From assembly GCA_009363875.1 (NCBI GenBank), contig CM018689.1, positions 844,501 through 908,500 of the forward strand: a DNA stretch of 64,000 nt, given 5' to 3'. The position numbers and the translations under genes were made by a program. The notes below the pieces were generated by a model, which saw nothing but the letters and a program-made list of their open reading frames with translations, was not told the origin of the DNA and searched no databases. Of the stretch, positions 1 to 10,265 are shown in pieces. This DNA is from Mikania micrantha (Eukaryota > Streptophyta > Magnoliopsida > Asterales > Asteraceae). Position 1 is the stretch's first letter. Each line of letters starts with the position of its first letter.

Positions 1-2
1 CC

Positions 3-680
3 TACAACAATAGCTACCACAATAGTATCGGATGTGCTCTGTTCGAAGCACTGTATGGTAGAAAATGTCAGTCTCCAATTTGTTGGATAGAAGTGGGAGA
101 TAACAGAATCACTAGGCCTGAACTTATTCAGGAAACTACTGATAAGATTTCCCAGATTCAACAGAGATTACAAGCAGCACGCAGTCGACAAAAGAGTTAC
201 GCGGATAAACGGTGAAAGCCTTTGGAATTCCAAGTGGGTGACTGAGTCATGTTTAAAGTGTCCCCATGGAAAGGCGTGGTTCATTTTGGGGCTAAGGGAA
301 AGTTAGCACCAAGGTATGTCGGACCATTTGAAATAACACAATGGATTGGTCCAGTGGCATACAGACTTAGACTTCCTAATGAACTCAGCGGGGTACACGA
401 TGTGTTTCATGTGTCAAATCTCAAAAAATGCCTCGCTGATGAATCGTTAGTCATAACATTGGAAGAAATCCAAGTGGATGAGAAATGACACTTCATTGAA
501 GAACCTGTAGAGATTATGGATCGTGAAGTCAAGAGACTGAAAAGAAGTCGTATCCCTATTGTGAAGGTTCGCTGGAATTCCAAGCGCGGACCAGAATTTA
601 CCTGGGAGCGTAAAGAACACATGAAGACAAAGTATCCCCATCTGTTTACAGAAGAAGTAGTACCCGACAATGATGCTTAA
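3..680 (+). pseudogene. Gypsy integrase C-terminal part, element Gy1
   Basis: This is the tail of a Ty3/Gypsy polyprotein. Visible are the end of the integrase core (YNNSYHNSIG, ALYGRKCQSP) and the C-terminal domain (KVSPWKG, RYVGPFEI, HDVFHVSNLKKC and a chromodomain-like end around FTWERKEHMK and YPHLF). In the family this part holds the integrase on viral DNA and helps choose the integration site. The frame runs from the window edge to TAA at 678-680, but three in-frame TGA codons (213-215, 243-245, 486-488) break it. The rest of the element lies outside the window. The stop is followed after 22 bp by a polypurine tract and LTR, the normal 3' layout. Identification as Gypsy is secure; the clade (chromovirus, Tekay/Del-like) is an inference from the C-terminal motifs. 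Confidence 0.93.
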
Positions 681-702
681 ATTTCGGGACGAAATTTCTT
701 TA

Positions 703-714
703 ACAAAGGGAGAC
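703..714 (+). other. Polypurine tract of Gy1
   Basis: ACAAAGGGAGAC lies immediately before the LTR and follows the sequence TTTCGGGACGAAATT that also precedes other Gypsy LTRs here. It is the expected primer site for plus-strand DNA synthesis. Confidence 0.85.
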
Positions 715-1067
715 TGTAACAACTAGTACCAGATCATCCAACAATCCTTACGGTATGTGTACTTTTACTATAACTATGTGTAAATAACTATGTGTTAAAC
801 AATTGTATGTATTTCGATGAAAATCGAAATATAAATACACAACAACATTTGAGAAATAGCAGTTGTGAAAATAAATGGCAAACACATATCGGTTGCGATC
901 TGATTTCCATAAATAACATAAATCAGATAGCCGATAATTCAGTGAGAAAACAATGTAAAATCATTCATAATAATGTGAAAATAGTTTAGTTTAGTTGAGT
1001 CCGTCTGGGAGAATGTCTGATTCGAAACAACAATTCGGTATCGTTTACGAACAATAAACTGACAGCG

Positions 1068-1195
1068 TGTTTGCGTGGGTGACGATTCACACAAACATAT
1101 CCATGGGTTTAACCTTCTGAATGATAACTAAAAAGTAGAAAACAAAATCAGAAAGTAAAGCCATCATCGTGTCCGTTCGGGTGACGATTCGAACG
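1068..1195 (+). promoter_or_regulatory. Two TGACG dyad modules in the Gy1 LTR
   Basis: Module A (1068-1097) has arms TGTTTGCGTG and CACACAAACA around a 10-nt core GGTGACGATT. Module B (1174-1195) has arms CGTTCG and CGAACG around the same 10-nt core; with flanks the arms extend to 12 nt with two mismatches. The modules are about 106 bp apart, and B ends 222 bp before the TATA box. TGACG is the known binding core of TGA-type plant bZIP factors; function here is inferred. Confidence 0.6.
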
Positions 1196-1416
1196 AATAC
1201 GTATGAAGATGAAACGATCTGACAAAACGAATAAAATAAACGTTTTCGAACAATTAAATAAGAAAAATAAATAGAAAATATTTACTAGGAATAACCACCT
1301 TAAAAGGGTTTTGAGAAAACTATGTTAACTAACGTTTGTAAATTCGCGCGTTACGTTACAGAAACATAAAGAAAATGAGAACCGAGCAACCAAAATGAAC
1401 CCAAGCTTAGGCGGGG

Positions 1417-1424
1417 TATAAAAA
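1417..1424 (+). promoter_or_regulatory. TATA box of the Gy1 LTR
   Basis: TATAAAAA sits about 700 bp into the LTR and is followed by a CT-rich run (CTCTCTCTCT near 1470). The same position in the related LTRs at 4152-4159 and 39959-39966 has TATATAAA on the minus strand. It probably drives transcription of the element from the U3/R border. Confidence 0.7.
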
Positions 1425-4151
1425 CCCTTTACTAGCATTTAATTCCCACATTGAATGACCAACCACCTCTCTCTCTCTAAAATCTGGTTCATCACTCCCT
1501 CTCTAAAATTCTCACACAAAAACCCTCATATCTCCTTCAATTCTTGCTCAAATTGGGCAAACTGGATATCAAATCGAAGCCCTCAACGTTTCCTACACGA
1601 AAGTACAAAGGATAGGCCTTGAAATCGTCTAAAACGTAGGTGAGATGAGCTAGAACATTAGGTTTTTCAGGGTTTTCTCAAACCCAGCACTTTCAGCTTT
1701 GTAGCTCGAATTCAGACCTTAATTCGCATAGAATTTGCATGGTAATGGGTATAAATCACTTGGATAACATCAAAATAAAGACCAAAAGGGCTGACCAGAT
1801 AGTGTCGACAGATGAACCAACATAATCGATTGATGAACCTGAATGAAGGATTAGTTTCGATGGCTGCTAGCTGATCAGGTGTTCATCGACATTCCTAAGA
1901 TCGATGGTGGCTAGTATCGACTGGACCTTAGTCGGTATTGGTAATGTCGAGTGGTCCAAGGAGCATGGTGCAATAATTTTGTTGATATTGGCTAGGATGG
2001 TGGCCTACAGTCGATACTAAGGCATGCTGCCGATACCGATAGTATCAACATCTAGCCTTTAACATAAACTAAGTGTGGTGTGTTATGAGTCCATCTATAC
2101 TAGCTAAACAGTGTGTGGATATTACTGGCACATGTTATCCAAGTATCATGAACTTAAAATAAAACAAAATGGTTTAGGATTAAGACCATAAAGTCGATGG
2201 GAACAAGGAGTAGTCACTTAGAAGCTCATTAGGGTTTAAACGGTTTTGAAGGTTCATCGACACTAAACCCTTTTGATCCATCGACACTAACTTAAACCTA
2301 TTCAAAACTTATGTAAACCATAAACTAAGTGTTTTGACCCTAAGGATGTAAACTAAAATGATAATATGGTTGATAACAAATTATAGTTTCGGTATAAACA
2401 TTACTAGGGTTACACTATATGGTGTAAACCCATTTTTAAACCTAGTTTATAAAAACATTTATGAAATATGTATTTAACATATAAGATAGCTAAGTTTTTT
2501 AACATTTTACTTATGTTAACATATTAAAATGATGATAAACATTTTAAATTAACAAAGTGATATTCTAGGTTTTAACCTAATAACCTATGTTTTATACTTA
2601 GAAAATATTATGGTTTTCAAACTTACACGATGTGCCAAGTTAAAACTCAATTTTAAATCATATGAACAAGAATACTATAATATATTAATACCTAACCTAA
2701 AATTGGCTAAGTGTTAGTGTATTGCATCACAAGTGAAATTGGATCAAACAACAAAAGTCTAAAAGGGTTAACGAACTTTAGGGTTAACTTACAAATCAGT
2801 GACTTATACTTATAAGTACAAACAACTTGAAATCAAACACAGGGACGTGAATACAACATCAAGTACAACAAGTGAGCGCGTGCATTCCAGATCGAATTCT
2901 GAGAACGTGCTAAAACCTTTTCTTAAATGTTTTAGAATGAATTGTGTTAACAAAGTTTTATTCTGTATTTACATCTGTATGCCTTGTTATGTCTATGAGA
3001 CTTTATTGCGATATCTATGAGACTATAATCGTGTTCCTATGAGATTAGAATTATTAATATAAGAAACTATATCTGTTGTTTATAAGGGACTACATCTGTC
3101 CTTTATATGAGACTATGTGGTTATGAGATTATGAGTTTATGAGTCCACATGATTAGGAGACTATGTGAATACGTGATTATGAGCCTATGTGATATAAAAC
3201 TATATGAGACTATGTGATATGAAACTAAAAGGGGATAAGATAAATAAATCTATACGTTTGAAACCTAAAGAGTATACCATTACTTATGTTATGGTAACCT
3301 TTGCTCTTTAAAACCTATTATTTCATGTTTATATCATTGTGGAGTAATGACTTATTATCTGGGAAATACCAATTGTGATTCAGCCTATGTGAAATTGAAA
3401 TAGGTATCCATTGTTGCATTACAAATGGTGTTGAATTTAGTCAAGTATGTGGTGGGCTGGCGGCTTCACTCGTGATATGTATGCCCTACATATAAGCATG
3501 CTTGATATGGATGACATACTATTTATAAGTGTAGCTATGGAGAGGACATTGTGTGAGATAATGCCAACTGATACTAAATAAGACTTGTGTGTGACCCAAT
3601 ATTTCATGAAAAAGCAAACCCAATGGTTTTAAATTACAAAACTTATGAACTCACCAACCTAGTGTGGTTGTTTTTAGATGCATGTTTTCTCACGTGACGA
3701 GCATGTTTAGTCACCAAGCATCAGGACATAAGCTATAGGGACCATATAGAGGACCTAGCTTACTTTTTGGATGCATTCACTTTTGATGACATTATGAATC
3801 TCTTTTTTATATCTTAAGCATATACAAGATAGAAACTATATGATTCTTTTGAGTAGATTTACTTAGTTAAATTATGATCACGTGCTGTGTAATTTAACTT
3901 TGTAATTCTATGTATTGAATGTCATGTTAGCATTTCTCATTACATCATGTGCCATTTAAACAATCTGATCACTTCGATTATCACACGATATCGCGCCCCG
4001 AGGACCTTCCGCCCGCCGGGAAAGTCGATCCAACCCGCCGGCTCGGGGTGTGACAAAAACTTCTAGTGAGAGAGTCTAGAGAGAGAACCGGGTTGATGAT
4101 GAGATAGAGGGTGGTTTAGAGGTTTAATGAGGAATTAAATGCTTTTTAGGG

Positions 4152-4159
4152 TTTATATA
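4152..4159 (-). promoter_or_regulatory. TATA box of the inverted LTR fragment
   Basis: TATATAAA on the minus strand, followed by CCCTAAAAAGC and a GAGA-rich (CT-rich on the coding strand) leader, as in the Gy4 LTR. Confidence 0.65.
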
Positions 4160-4381
4160 CCCGGTTTCATTTCGGGTTCGTTCGGGTTGTTCGGTGTTGC
4201 CTTTTTGTGACGTTTACGAAACATAACGGAGATTTACATAATTTTAAATAAAATAGTTTTCTTTTAATCTTTATAAGATTGTAATTCCTAATAAATCTTT
4301 TAATTTTCTTTTTCTTATTTTAATATTTCGAAATCGTTTATTTTTACCGTTTCGTCAGATCTTATCATCTGCGCGGTTAGT

Positions 4382-4509
4382 CGTTCGAATAGTCGCCCGA
4401 ACAAATACGACGATGGCTTTAACTTCCGATTTTGTTTCGTACTTTTCAGATATCATTTAGAACGTTAAACCCACATATATGTTTGTGTGAATCGTCACCC
4501 ACACAAACA
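4382..4509 (-). promoter_or_regulatory. Two TGACG dyad modules in the inverted LTR fragment
   Basis: Module A (4480-4509) has perfectly complementary 10-nt arms TGTTTGTGTG and CACACAAACA around the core (AATCGTCACC on the + strand). Module B (4382-4403) has arms CGTTCG/CGAACA around a drifted 10-nt core. Spacing to the TATA box is again about 222 bp. Confidence 0.6.
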
Positions 4510-4895
4510 CTCTGTCAGTTTAGTATTCGTAAATGATATTGAATTGTTGTTTTGAAATTGACTTCTCACTTACATACACAACTAAACCTAATCATTTTCC
4601 CATTGTTATTTCTGATTTCACATTGTTTTCTCATGGGATTTTCGTCTATCTGATTCCCATTATTTGTGGGAATCAGATCACAACCGAATTGTTTTTGTCA
4701 TTTGTCATGTATTTCTTGTTATTTCACATGATTTGTTGTATAGAAATATTCCAATTCTCATTGAAATACATACAAATATTAAATGTTTTCAGAAAATTGT
4801 TATCACATAACTGTTTATAACATAGTATGCACATAGTAATAAATGAAAGTACACATACCGTACGGTTGCCGGACGGTCAGGTACTAGTTGTCACA

Positions 4896-4938
4896 CCCAG
4901 TCATGAGAATGAAACTCGCAAACCATATGCTGGAGCAA
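4896..4938 (+). pseudogene. Gy3 gag fragment left of the Gy2 insertion
   Basis: These 43 bp join, across Gy2, to the gag sequence at 14443. Removing Gy2 and one copy of AGCAA restores an uninterrupted junction leading into a zinc-finger-coding stretch. The fragment is too short to classify by itself; the assignment rests on the target duplication. Confidence 0.6.
4934..4938. repeat. Target-site duplication of Gy2, left copy
   Basis: AGCAA immediately left of the Gy2 LTR; the second copy is at 14438-14442. Five bp is the usual size for LTR-element integrases. Confidence 0.92.
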
Positions 4939-5353
4939 TGTGAGGCCCCGAAACCGGGCACCTCACAGAGGTTGGTTTTCATCATAACACATAGCTCTTA
5001 AACTAAAAACTTTCATAATCATGCAGCGGAAATGTAAACATAGTTTGATAAACAGAAATCAGTAAAGCGTCTGTATCAAAAACATATCAGATTGCCAAAA
5101 CCATCGAATTCTCTATCTTGATGCCCCGAGCTCCATACCTTCCTTCTCCTTAGCCTTAACCTGACATACATGCTAAATCAAGTCAGCTTACGCTGGTGAG
5201 TTCTAGTTTTCGTAAAACAACATTAAACATACATATCATAAACATCATTCCATACACATAGTCCATAACCTTAGCACATATCATCATTCCCATCATCGTC
5301 ATACGTTCCACTGTCACCATACGAACAGTGGGCTTATGCCGGCACAAGGCTCC

Positions 5354-5639
5354 ATGTTTATAGCCCGATCGGCTCTTACCATGTTTATAGCCCGATCGGC
5401 TCTTACCATGTTTATAGCCCGATCGGCTCCGTGTTTATAGCCCGGTCGGCTCCATGTTTATAGTCCGGTCGACTCTCTTGTTTATAGTCCGGTCGACTCC
5501 ATGTTTATAGTCCGGTCGACTCTCATGTTTATAGTCCGGTCGACTCTCATGTTTATAGCCCGGTCGGCTCCCTGTTTATAGTCCGATCGACTCCCCTGTT
5601 TATAGTCCGGTCGACTCCATGTTTATAGCCCGATCGGCT
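5354..5639. repeat. 12-unit tandem array in the Gy2 3' LTR
   Basis: Units of 22-27 bp share ATGTTTATAGYCCGRTCGRCT. Two unit types alternate: AGCC..GGCT and AGTC..GACT around a CGRTC centre. In every unit the two arms remain complementary, so the third base and its partner change together. The same array lies at 12573-12858. Unit length and lack of spacers rule out a CRISPR array. Confidence 0.93.
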
Positions 5640-7026
5640 GTTCATATCCTGATACGATCAGGTCATCATTCATTTTCACCCAGTACAAGTACCGGAGCAT
5701 CATCATTCACACATACCCTATAGCACGTATAGGGACATCATTCATTCATCATACATTATACACTAGCATCATATCGTCATTCATCATAATCCTCATACAT
5801 TTCATGCTAGCATTATAACATTATTCATCGGGTTAATCATGGCATCTTAGGCATGTCATACTAGCCTCATTTCATCATACCATCATAACATACTAGCATC
5901 ATTTCATCATACCATCATAACATACTAGTATCGTTATCATATCATAGCCTCATGGTGTCATACTATCATCCTAGCCACCTAGGACCTTGCCATATCCCTA
6001 TAATTATTCTCATAGTTATCGTCATGAAGCATGTGATCATAAAGTCATCATCATATCATATGCTAGCATCATTATCATGTCATGTTATTCATCATCATAA
6101 CTCATTTATCATGCATTCATCATACTTAGCATACTTTCATGCATACACCATGCTAACACATAAACATGCATACATAGTCAGGGCATATCATCATTCATTC
6201 ATCATCATCGTAAGCACATAACATCATAGACATAACAATAAGCATGTATGTCAGCCCAAAACAGCAAACATAAAAGAGGGCGTCTAGAACTCACCTGATA
6301 GTAGACTCCTGTTTTCCTTAGCCGAACTCCTTAGCTAGGACTCAAGGAACCTACATCATTACATTATCTTATCACATTCCATTCTTAGACTTAGAATTTA
6401 TTCTAAGTCCTTATAGTCAACTAGTTCCCCCTCATAACTACAAGTCCTCGGACCCGGATAGTATTCGAATTACCTGTGGTTCACGAACTACTTCAGTACC
6501 CGAAATCCCTGTATTCGAAACACTAGAGTACACGAAATAACCTTGGTACACGAAATGGCCCTTGTACTCGAAATGCCATGTTCAAGAAGTACTCTTGTAT
6601 TCGAAATAGTCATGCACTCGAAATAACAATATATTTTCGAATACCCTCTATACCTGATTTCGTGTACTCATCATTTCGTCATTAAACATCTCAGAAATTC
6701 ATCTAAGACTTTGGGGAGCTAGTTCTAATTTTCTTAGGTTGTTACCAACGTATTGGAACCTCAAAGTTACGAACTTTATGCATAAAGGTGTGAGCTTTAT
6801 GCATAAGTTCACTTTTGTTTAACCATCCTAACTTTTGCATAAAAATCCTAGCTTTATGGTTTGGAACACTTACTTGAAGCTAGATGATCACTCCTGTAGA
6901 TTCTCGTTCGTTTCCCCTTCCGTTTGGTTAGTTAAAAGCTCGATCCTTTGAAGTTCCGGGACTCCACTTCGTGTACTCGAGAGATTGTGCTTCCAGCCAA
7001 AGGTTGTCACATTTCCCAAGGCACTC

Positions 7027-7036
7027 CTATTTATAG
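7027..7036 (-). promoter_or_regulatory. TATA box of the Gy2 3' LTR
   Basis: CTATAAATAG on the minus strand, a perfect plant TATA consensus, about 180 bp from the LTR start. Transcription would begin roughly 30 bp further (near 7000). Confidence 0.8.
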
Positions 7037-7217
7037 GCAGTGTCCTTGTACTCGAAATATGGTGTACACGAATTCTGGTGTACACGAATTCTGAAATTTC
7101 GAGTACACGATTTCTAAGCTTCACTTGGTTATTTTCCGTCCCTTTTCTAGCAAGTTAATAGTTTGTTACGCATTCGTAAGTTCAAGTAACTTGTATTAGA
7201 AAATTTGGGATGTTACA

Positions 7218-7231
7218 AGTCTCCCCTCCTT
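7218..7231 (-). other. Polypurine tract of Gy2
   Basis: AAGGAGGGGAGACT on the minus strand abuts the 3' LTR and follows the integrase stop at 7262 by about 30 bp. Confidence 0.88.
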
Positions 7232-7261
7232 ACAATAGGTTTCATCCCGAAACCTGCCTCA

Positions 7262-8335
7262 TTACGCATCGAACAAATGAGGATACAACTTCCTCATTTC
7301 GTCTTCCAATTCCCATGTCGTGTCTGAACCCTGCCGATGCTTCCACTGAACTCTTACTTGACGAACCGTTTTATTCCGTAGCTGCTTTTCCTTCGTATCC
7401 ACAATGGTAACTGGTTCTTCAATGTAGTTCAGTCGATTATCTACCTCAATGTCATCCAAAGGAACATGCGCCTGTTCGTCTGCCAAGCACTTCCTAAGAT
7501 GTGACACGTGGAAGGTAGGATGAATCCCGTTCAGCTCCTCTGGTAGGTCCAGTCGATACGCGACTTTCCCTACCCTTGCTTTTATCAAAAACGGTCCGAT
7601 GTACCTCGGACTCAACTTGCCTCGCTTTCTGAATCGAATGATTCCCTTCCATGGTGATACTTTCAGCAACACTCGATCGCCAACATCAAACTCGATCGGT
7701 CTTCGGCGCTTGTTAGCGTAAGACTTTTGGCGATCTTGTGCAGCTTTCATTCGAGCTTTTATCACCCGTAGCTTTTCTGCCATTTCAATCACGGCAGCCT
7801 TGTTTCCCATTTCTTTCTGTCCAACTTCACCCCAGCATACCGGGGTTCTACATCGTCTTCCGTACAACGCCTCATATGGGGGCATTCCGATGCTGGAGTG
7901 GTAGCTGTTGTTGTATGAAAACTCTACCAATGGCAAGTGGTCATCCCAGTTTCCTCCAAAATCGATAATGCATGCCCTAAGCATATCCTCCAACGTTTGA
8001 ATAGTCCTTTCCGACTGTCCATCCGTCTGAGGGTGATAGGCGGTACTGATATTTAACCTCGTTCCCATGGCGTCATGAAACTGCTTCCAGAACCTGGAAG
8101 TAAACCTCGTATCCCGATCTGACACAATGGAGACAGGAACTCCATGTCTGGCCACAATCTCTTTCACGAACAACTCAGACAACCTTTCGGACGTATACGT
8201 TTCCCTGATAGGGAGGAAGTGTGCACTCTTCGTCAATCGGTCCACAATCACCCATATGGTATCATGCCGCTTAGCTGTCTTTGGTAGCTTGGTGATGAAA
8301 TCCATGGTGATGTGTTCCCATTTCCATTCCGGTAC
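7262..8335 (-). pseudogene. Gy2 integrase catalytic core and C-terminal domain
   Basis: This segment codes for the enzyme that inserts element DNA into the host chromosome. The three catalytic acids of the RNase H-like core are visible: D in MDFITKLP, D in IVSDRDTRF, and E in DGQSERTIQ. They are followed by HLPLVEFSYNNSYHSSIG and ALYGRRCRTP, then the C-terminal domain with KVSPWKG, SPRYIGPF, HPTFHVSHLRKC, and a chromodomain-like VQWKHRQGSDTTWELED ending YPHLFDA. The reading frame is open for 347 codons from 8305. A TAG at 8336-8338 (probably from CAG, Gln) separates it from the upstream part in the same frame. The polypurine tract follows directly. Confidence 0.95.
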
Positions 8336-8338
8336 CTA

Positions 8339-9484
8339 TAGAGGTTGCACATATCCGTAGGGCTTCTGATGTTCAGCCTTCACTTGCGCACAAGTAAGGC
8401 ACCTGTTCACATACTGCATCACGTTAAACTTCATGCCCGGCCACCAATAATCTTTCCGAAGGTCTTGATACATCTTTGTCGCACCGGGATGCACAGAATA
8501 ACGTGACTTGTGGGCTTCATCTAAAATCCTCGACCGAATGTCCCCATTTCTGGGTACCCACATCCGACCGAATCGTATCTTTATCCCATGGTCATTGTCT
8601 TCCAAGTTCTTGGCTTGTCCGAAGACACGTTCAAAACCCACATTTTCTTCTTTCAATCCCTCCTGTTGCGCCTGTTTGAGCTCGTTCAAAAAGTCTGGAG
8701 TTATTACCAAACTATACGATTTTACCCGTATGGCAGGATGATCAGTCTTGCGACTCAGAGCATCCGCCACCACATTGGCCTTTCCCGGGTGATATAGAAT
8801 ATCACAATCATAATCCTTTAGCAGCTCAAGCCATCGTCTCTGCCTCATGTTCAAATCCTTTTGCTCGAAGAAATACTTCAAGCTCTTGTGGTCGGTATAG
8901 ATGGAACTCCGTACCCCATACAAGTAGTGTCTCCATATTTTCAATGCAAACACCACTGCAGCGAGTTCAAGATCGTGGGTCGGGTAGTTAGCCTCATGAA
9001 TCTTTAGCTGGCACGAAGCATAAGCTATCACCCTTCCTCTTTGCATCAGTACGCATTCCAACCCTTGTCGCGATGCATCGGTATACACAACAAGATCATC
9101 ATTTCCATCCGGCAGTGCTAGAACAGGAGCTTGGGTAAGTTTCTCCTTTAGCACTGAAAACGCTTGTTCTTGGTTTGGACCCCATTCGTACTTTACGTCT
9201 TTCTTCGTGAGCTTCGTCAGTGGCGTCGCTATCTTGGAGAAGTCCTGAATAAATCTCCGATAGTAACCGGCCAAACCAAGAAAACTGCATACTTCCGTAG
9301 GTGACTTCGGAGGGCTCCATTTCATAATCGTTTCAACTTTAGCTGGATCTACCATAATGCCTTCTGGGTTCACCATGTGACCCAGAAACTGTACCTCTCG
9401 TAACCAGAAAGCGCATTTGGAGAATTTAGCATAAAGTTTCTCTTTCCTTAGGATCTCCAATACCTCACGTATTGTGGCAAGCAT
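8339..9484 (-). pseudogene. Gy2 RT thumb, RNase H and integrase zinc domain
   Basis: From the N-terminus: the end of RT (REVLEILRKEKLYAKFSKC, VQFLGHMVNPEG, SFLGLAGYYRRFI), RNase H (VVYTDASRQG, HDLELAAVVFALKIWRHYL, YTDHKSLKYFF, ANVVADALSRK) with its acidic active-site residues present, then the HHCC zinc-binding domain of integrase (H in VHPGATKMYQDLRKDYWWPGM, CLTCAQVKAEHQKP). RNase H removes the RNA strand after first-strand synthesis. It is in another frame from the RT part upstream; one extra A in CACAATACG near 9477 explains the shift. It ends at the TAG at 8336-8338. Confidence 0.95.
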
Positions 9485-10265
9485 GGTCTCCCTCGTTCTT
9501 TGAATAAATCAATATATCATCAATAAACACTATCACCGATCGGTCCAGCATCGGTCGACATACTCTTTTCATCAAATCCATAAATGCTGCGGGAGCATTC
9601 GTCAATCCAAATGACATAACGAGAAACTCGTAATGCCCATAACGCGTACGGAAAGCAATCTTTGGAATATCCTGCTCTCGAACTTTCAACTGATGGTAAC
9701 CGGATCGGAGATCTATCTTTGAGAACCAGCTTGCACCTTGCAATTGATCGAACAAGTCATCAATTCTAGGTATAGGATACCTGTTCTTTACGGTCAACTT
9801 ATTCAGTTCCCTGTAATCGATACACATACGCATACTTCCATCTTTCTTCTTAACGAACAACACCGGTGCTCCCTCCGGAGAGACACTCGGTCGTATAAAA
9901 CCTTTATCTAGGAGTTCTTGTAGCTAGGTCATCATTTCCTTCATCTCGTTTGGAGCTAAACGGTACGGTGCTTTGGCAACGGGTTGTGCCCCTGGCACTA
10001 AGTCGATCTGGAACTCAATTTCCCGTTCGGGTGGTAATCCAGGCAATTCCTCAGGGAATACATCGGGGAAGTTACACACCACGGGAACATCATCAATCGT
10101 CCTCATATCCATACGTTCCTCAATCACGTAGGCCAAGTAGGCTACACACCCTCGCCTCATCATAACATCAGCCTTGATCATCGAAATGATCTTAGGCGCA
10201 TACATCGCTTTATCACCATAAACCGTCACGGAGCTCCCATCCATCGCACGTAAACATATCATCTT
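9465..10265 (-). pseudogene. Gy2 reverse transcriptase palm and fingers
   Basis: RT copies the element RNA into DNA. The linker after protease (FPDVFPEELPGLPPEREIEF, PYRLAPNEMKEM) leads into LFVKKKDGSMRMCIDYRELN, PIPRIDDLFDQLQGA, FSKIDLRSGYHQL, AFRTRYGHYEFLVMSFGLTN and the catalytic FIDDILIYS. A TAG at 9924-9926 (MMT-stop-LQELL; probably CAG before) interrupts the frame, and a 1-nt insertion near 9477 ends it after GDHACHN. All catalytic aspartates are intact, so decay is recent. Confidence 0.95.

Larger units (their letters stand above)
715..4055 (+). repeat. LTR of Gy1 (3' LTR, 3.34 kb)
   Basis: The LTR starts TGTAACAACTAGTACC just after the polypurine tract and ends in GGGGTGTGACA. The ends match the other Gypsy LTRs in this window (Gy4, the 4056-4895 fragment, Gy3). 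It holds two TGACG dyad modules (1068-1195), a TATA box (1417-1424), a CT-rich stretch after it, and a region full of TCGA-centred short repeats (about 1800-2290). The GC-rich last 60 bp (CGCGCCCCGAGG and following) is shared in inverted form with the solo LTR. No primer-binding site follows; an inverted LTR fragment begins at 4056. Short ORFs inside show no protein similarity and are not counted as genes. Confidence 0.88.
4056..4895 (-). repeat. Inverted 5' fragment of a Gy1/Gy4-type LTR
   Basis: Read on the minus strand this begins TGTGACAACTAGTACC at 4895 and follows the first 840 bp of the Gy1/Gy4 LTR: dyad modules, TATA box, then GAGAGAG-rich leader. It stops where the Gy1 LTR ends (4055), so U5 is missing. 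It closely resembles 39880-40704 of Gy4, including the TATATAAACCC promoter, so it belongs to that subfamily. To its right there is no polypurine tract, only the broken Gy3 gag. The piece is a rearranged remnant, not a solo LTR. Confidence 0.8.
4939..7217 (-). repeat. Gy2 3' LTR
   Basis: On the minus strand the LTR starts TGTAACATCCCAAATTTTC at 7217 and ends GGGGCCTCACA at 4939. From the promoter side it holds a U3 of about 180 bp with four TTCGNGTAC-type motifs, a TATA box (7027-7036), a second cluster of about 13 such motifs (6466-6690), an ATCAT-rich stretch (about 5670-6250), and a 12-unit tandem array (5354-5639). ORFs inside are chance frames. Confidence 0.95.

Noticed and set aside
4533..4820. 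95-codon ORF with hydrophobic runs
   Set aside because: It lies antisense within the inverted LTR fragment, and the aligned Gy4 LTR does not keep it open.
5354..5639. Regular repeats resembling a CRISPR array
   Set aside because: Units of 22-27 bp abut without unique spacers, lie in a plant LTR and are duplicated in the partner LTR.
5952..6221. His/Ser/Ile-rich 89-codon ORF
   Set aside because: Comes from the CATCAT-rich part of the Gy2 LTR; the partner LTR has the same simple repeat, so this is composition, not a gene.
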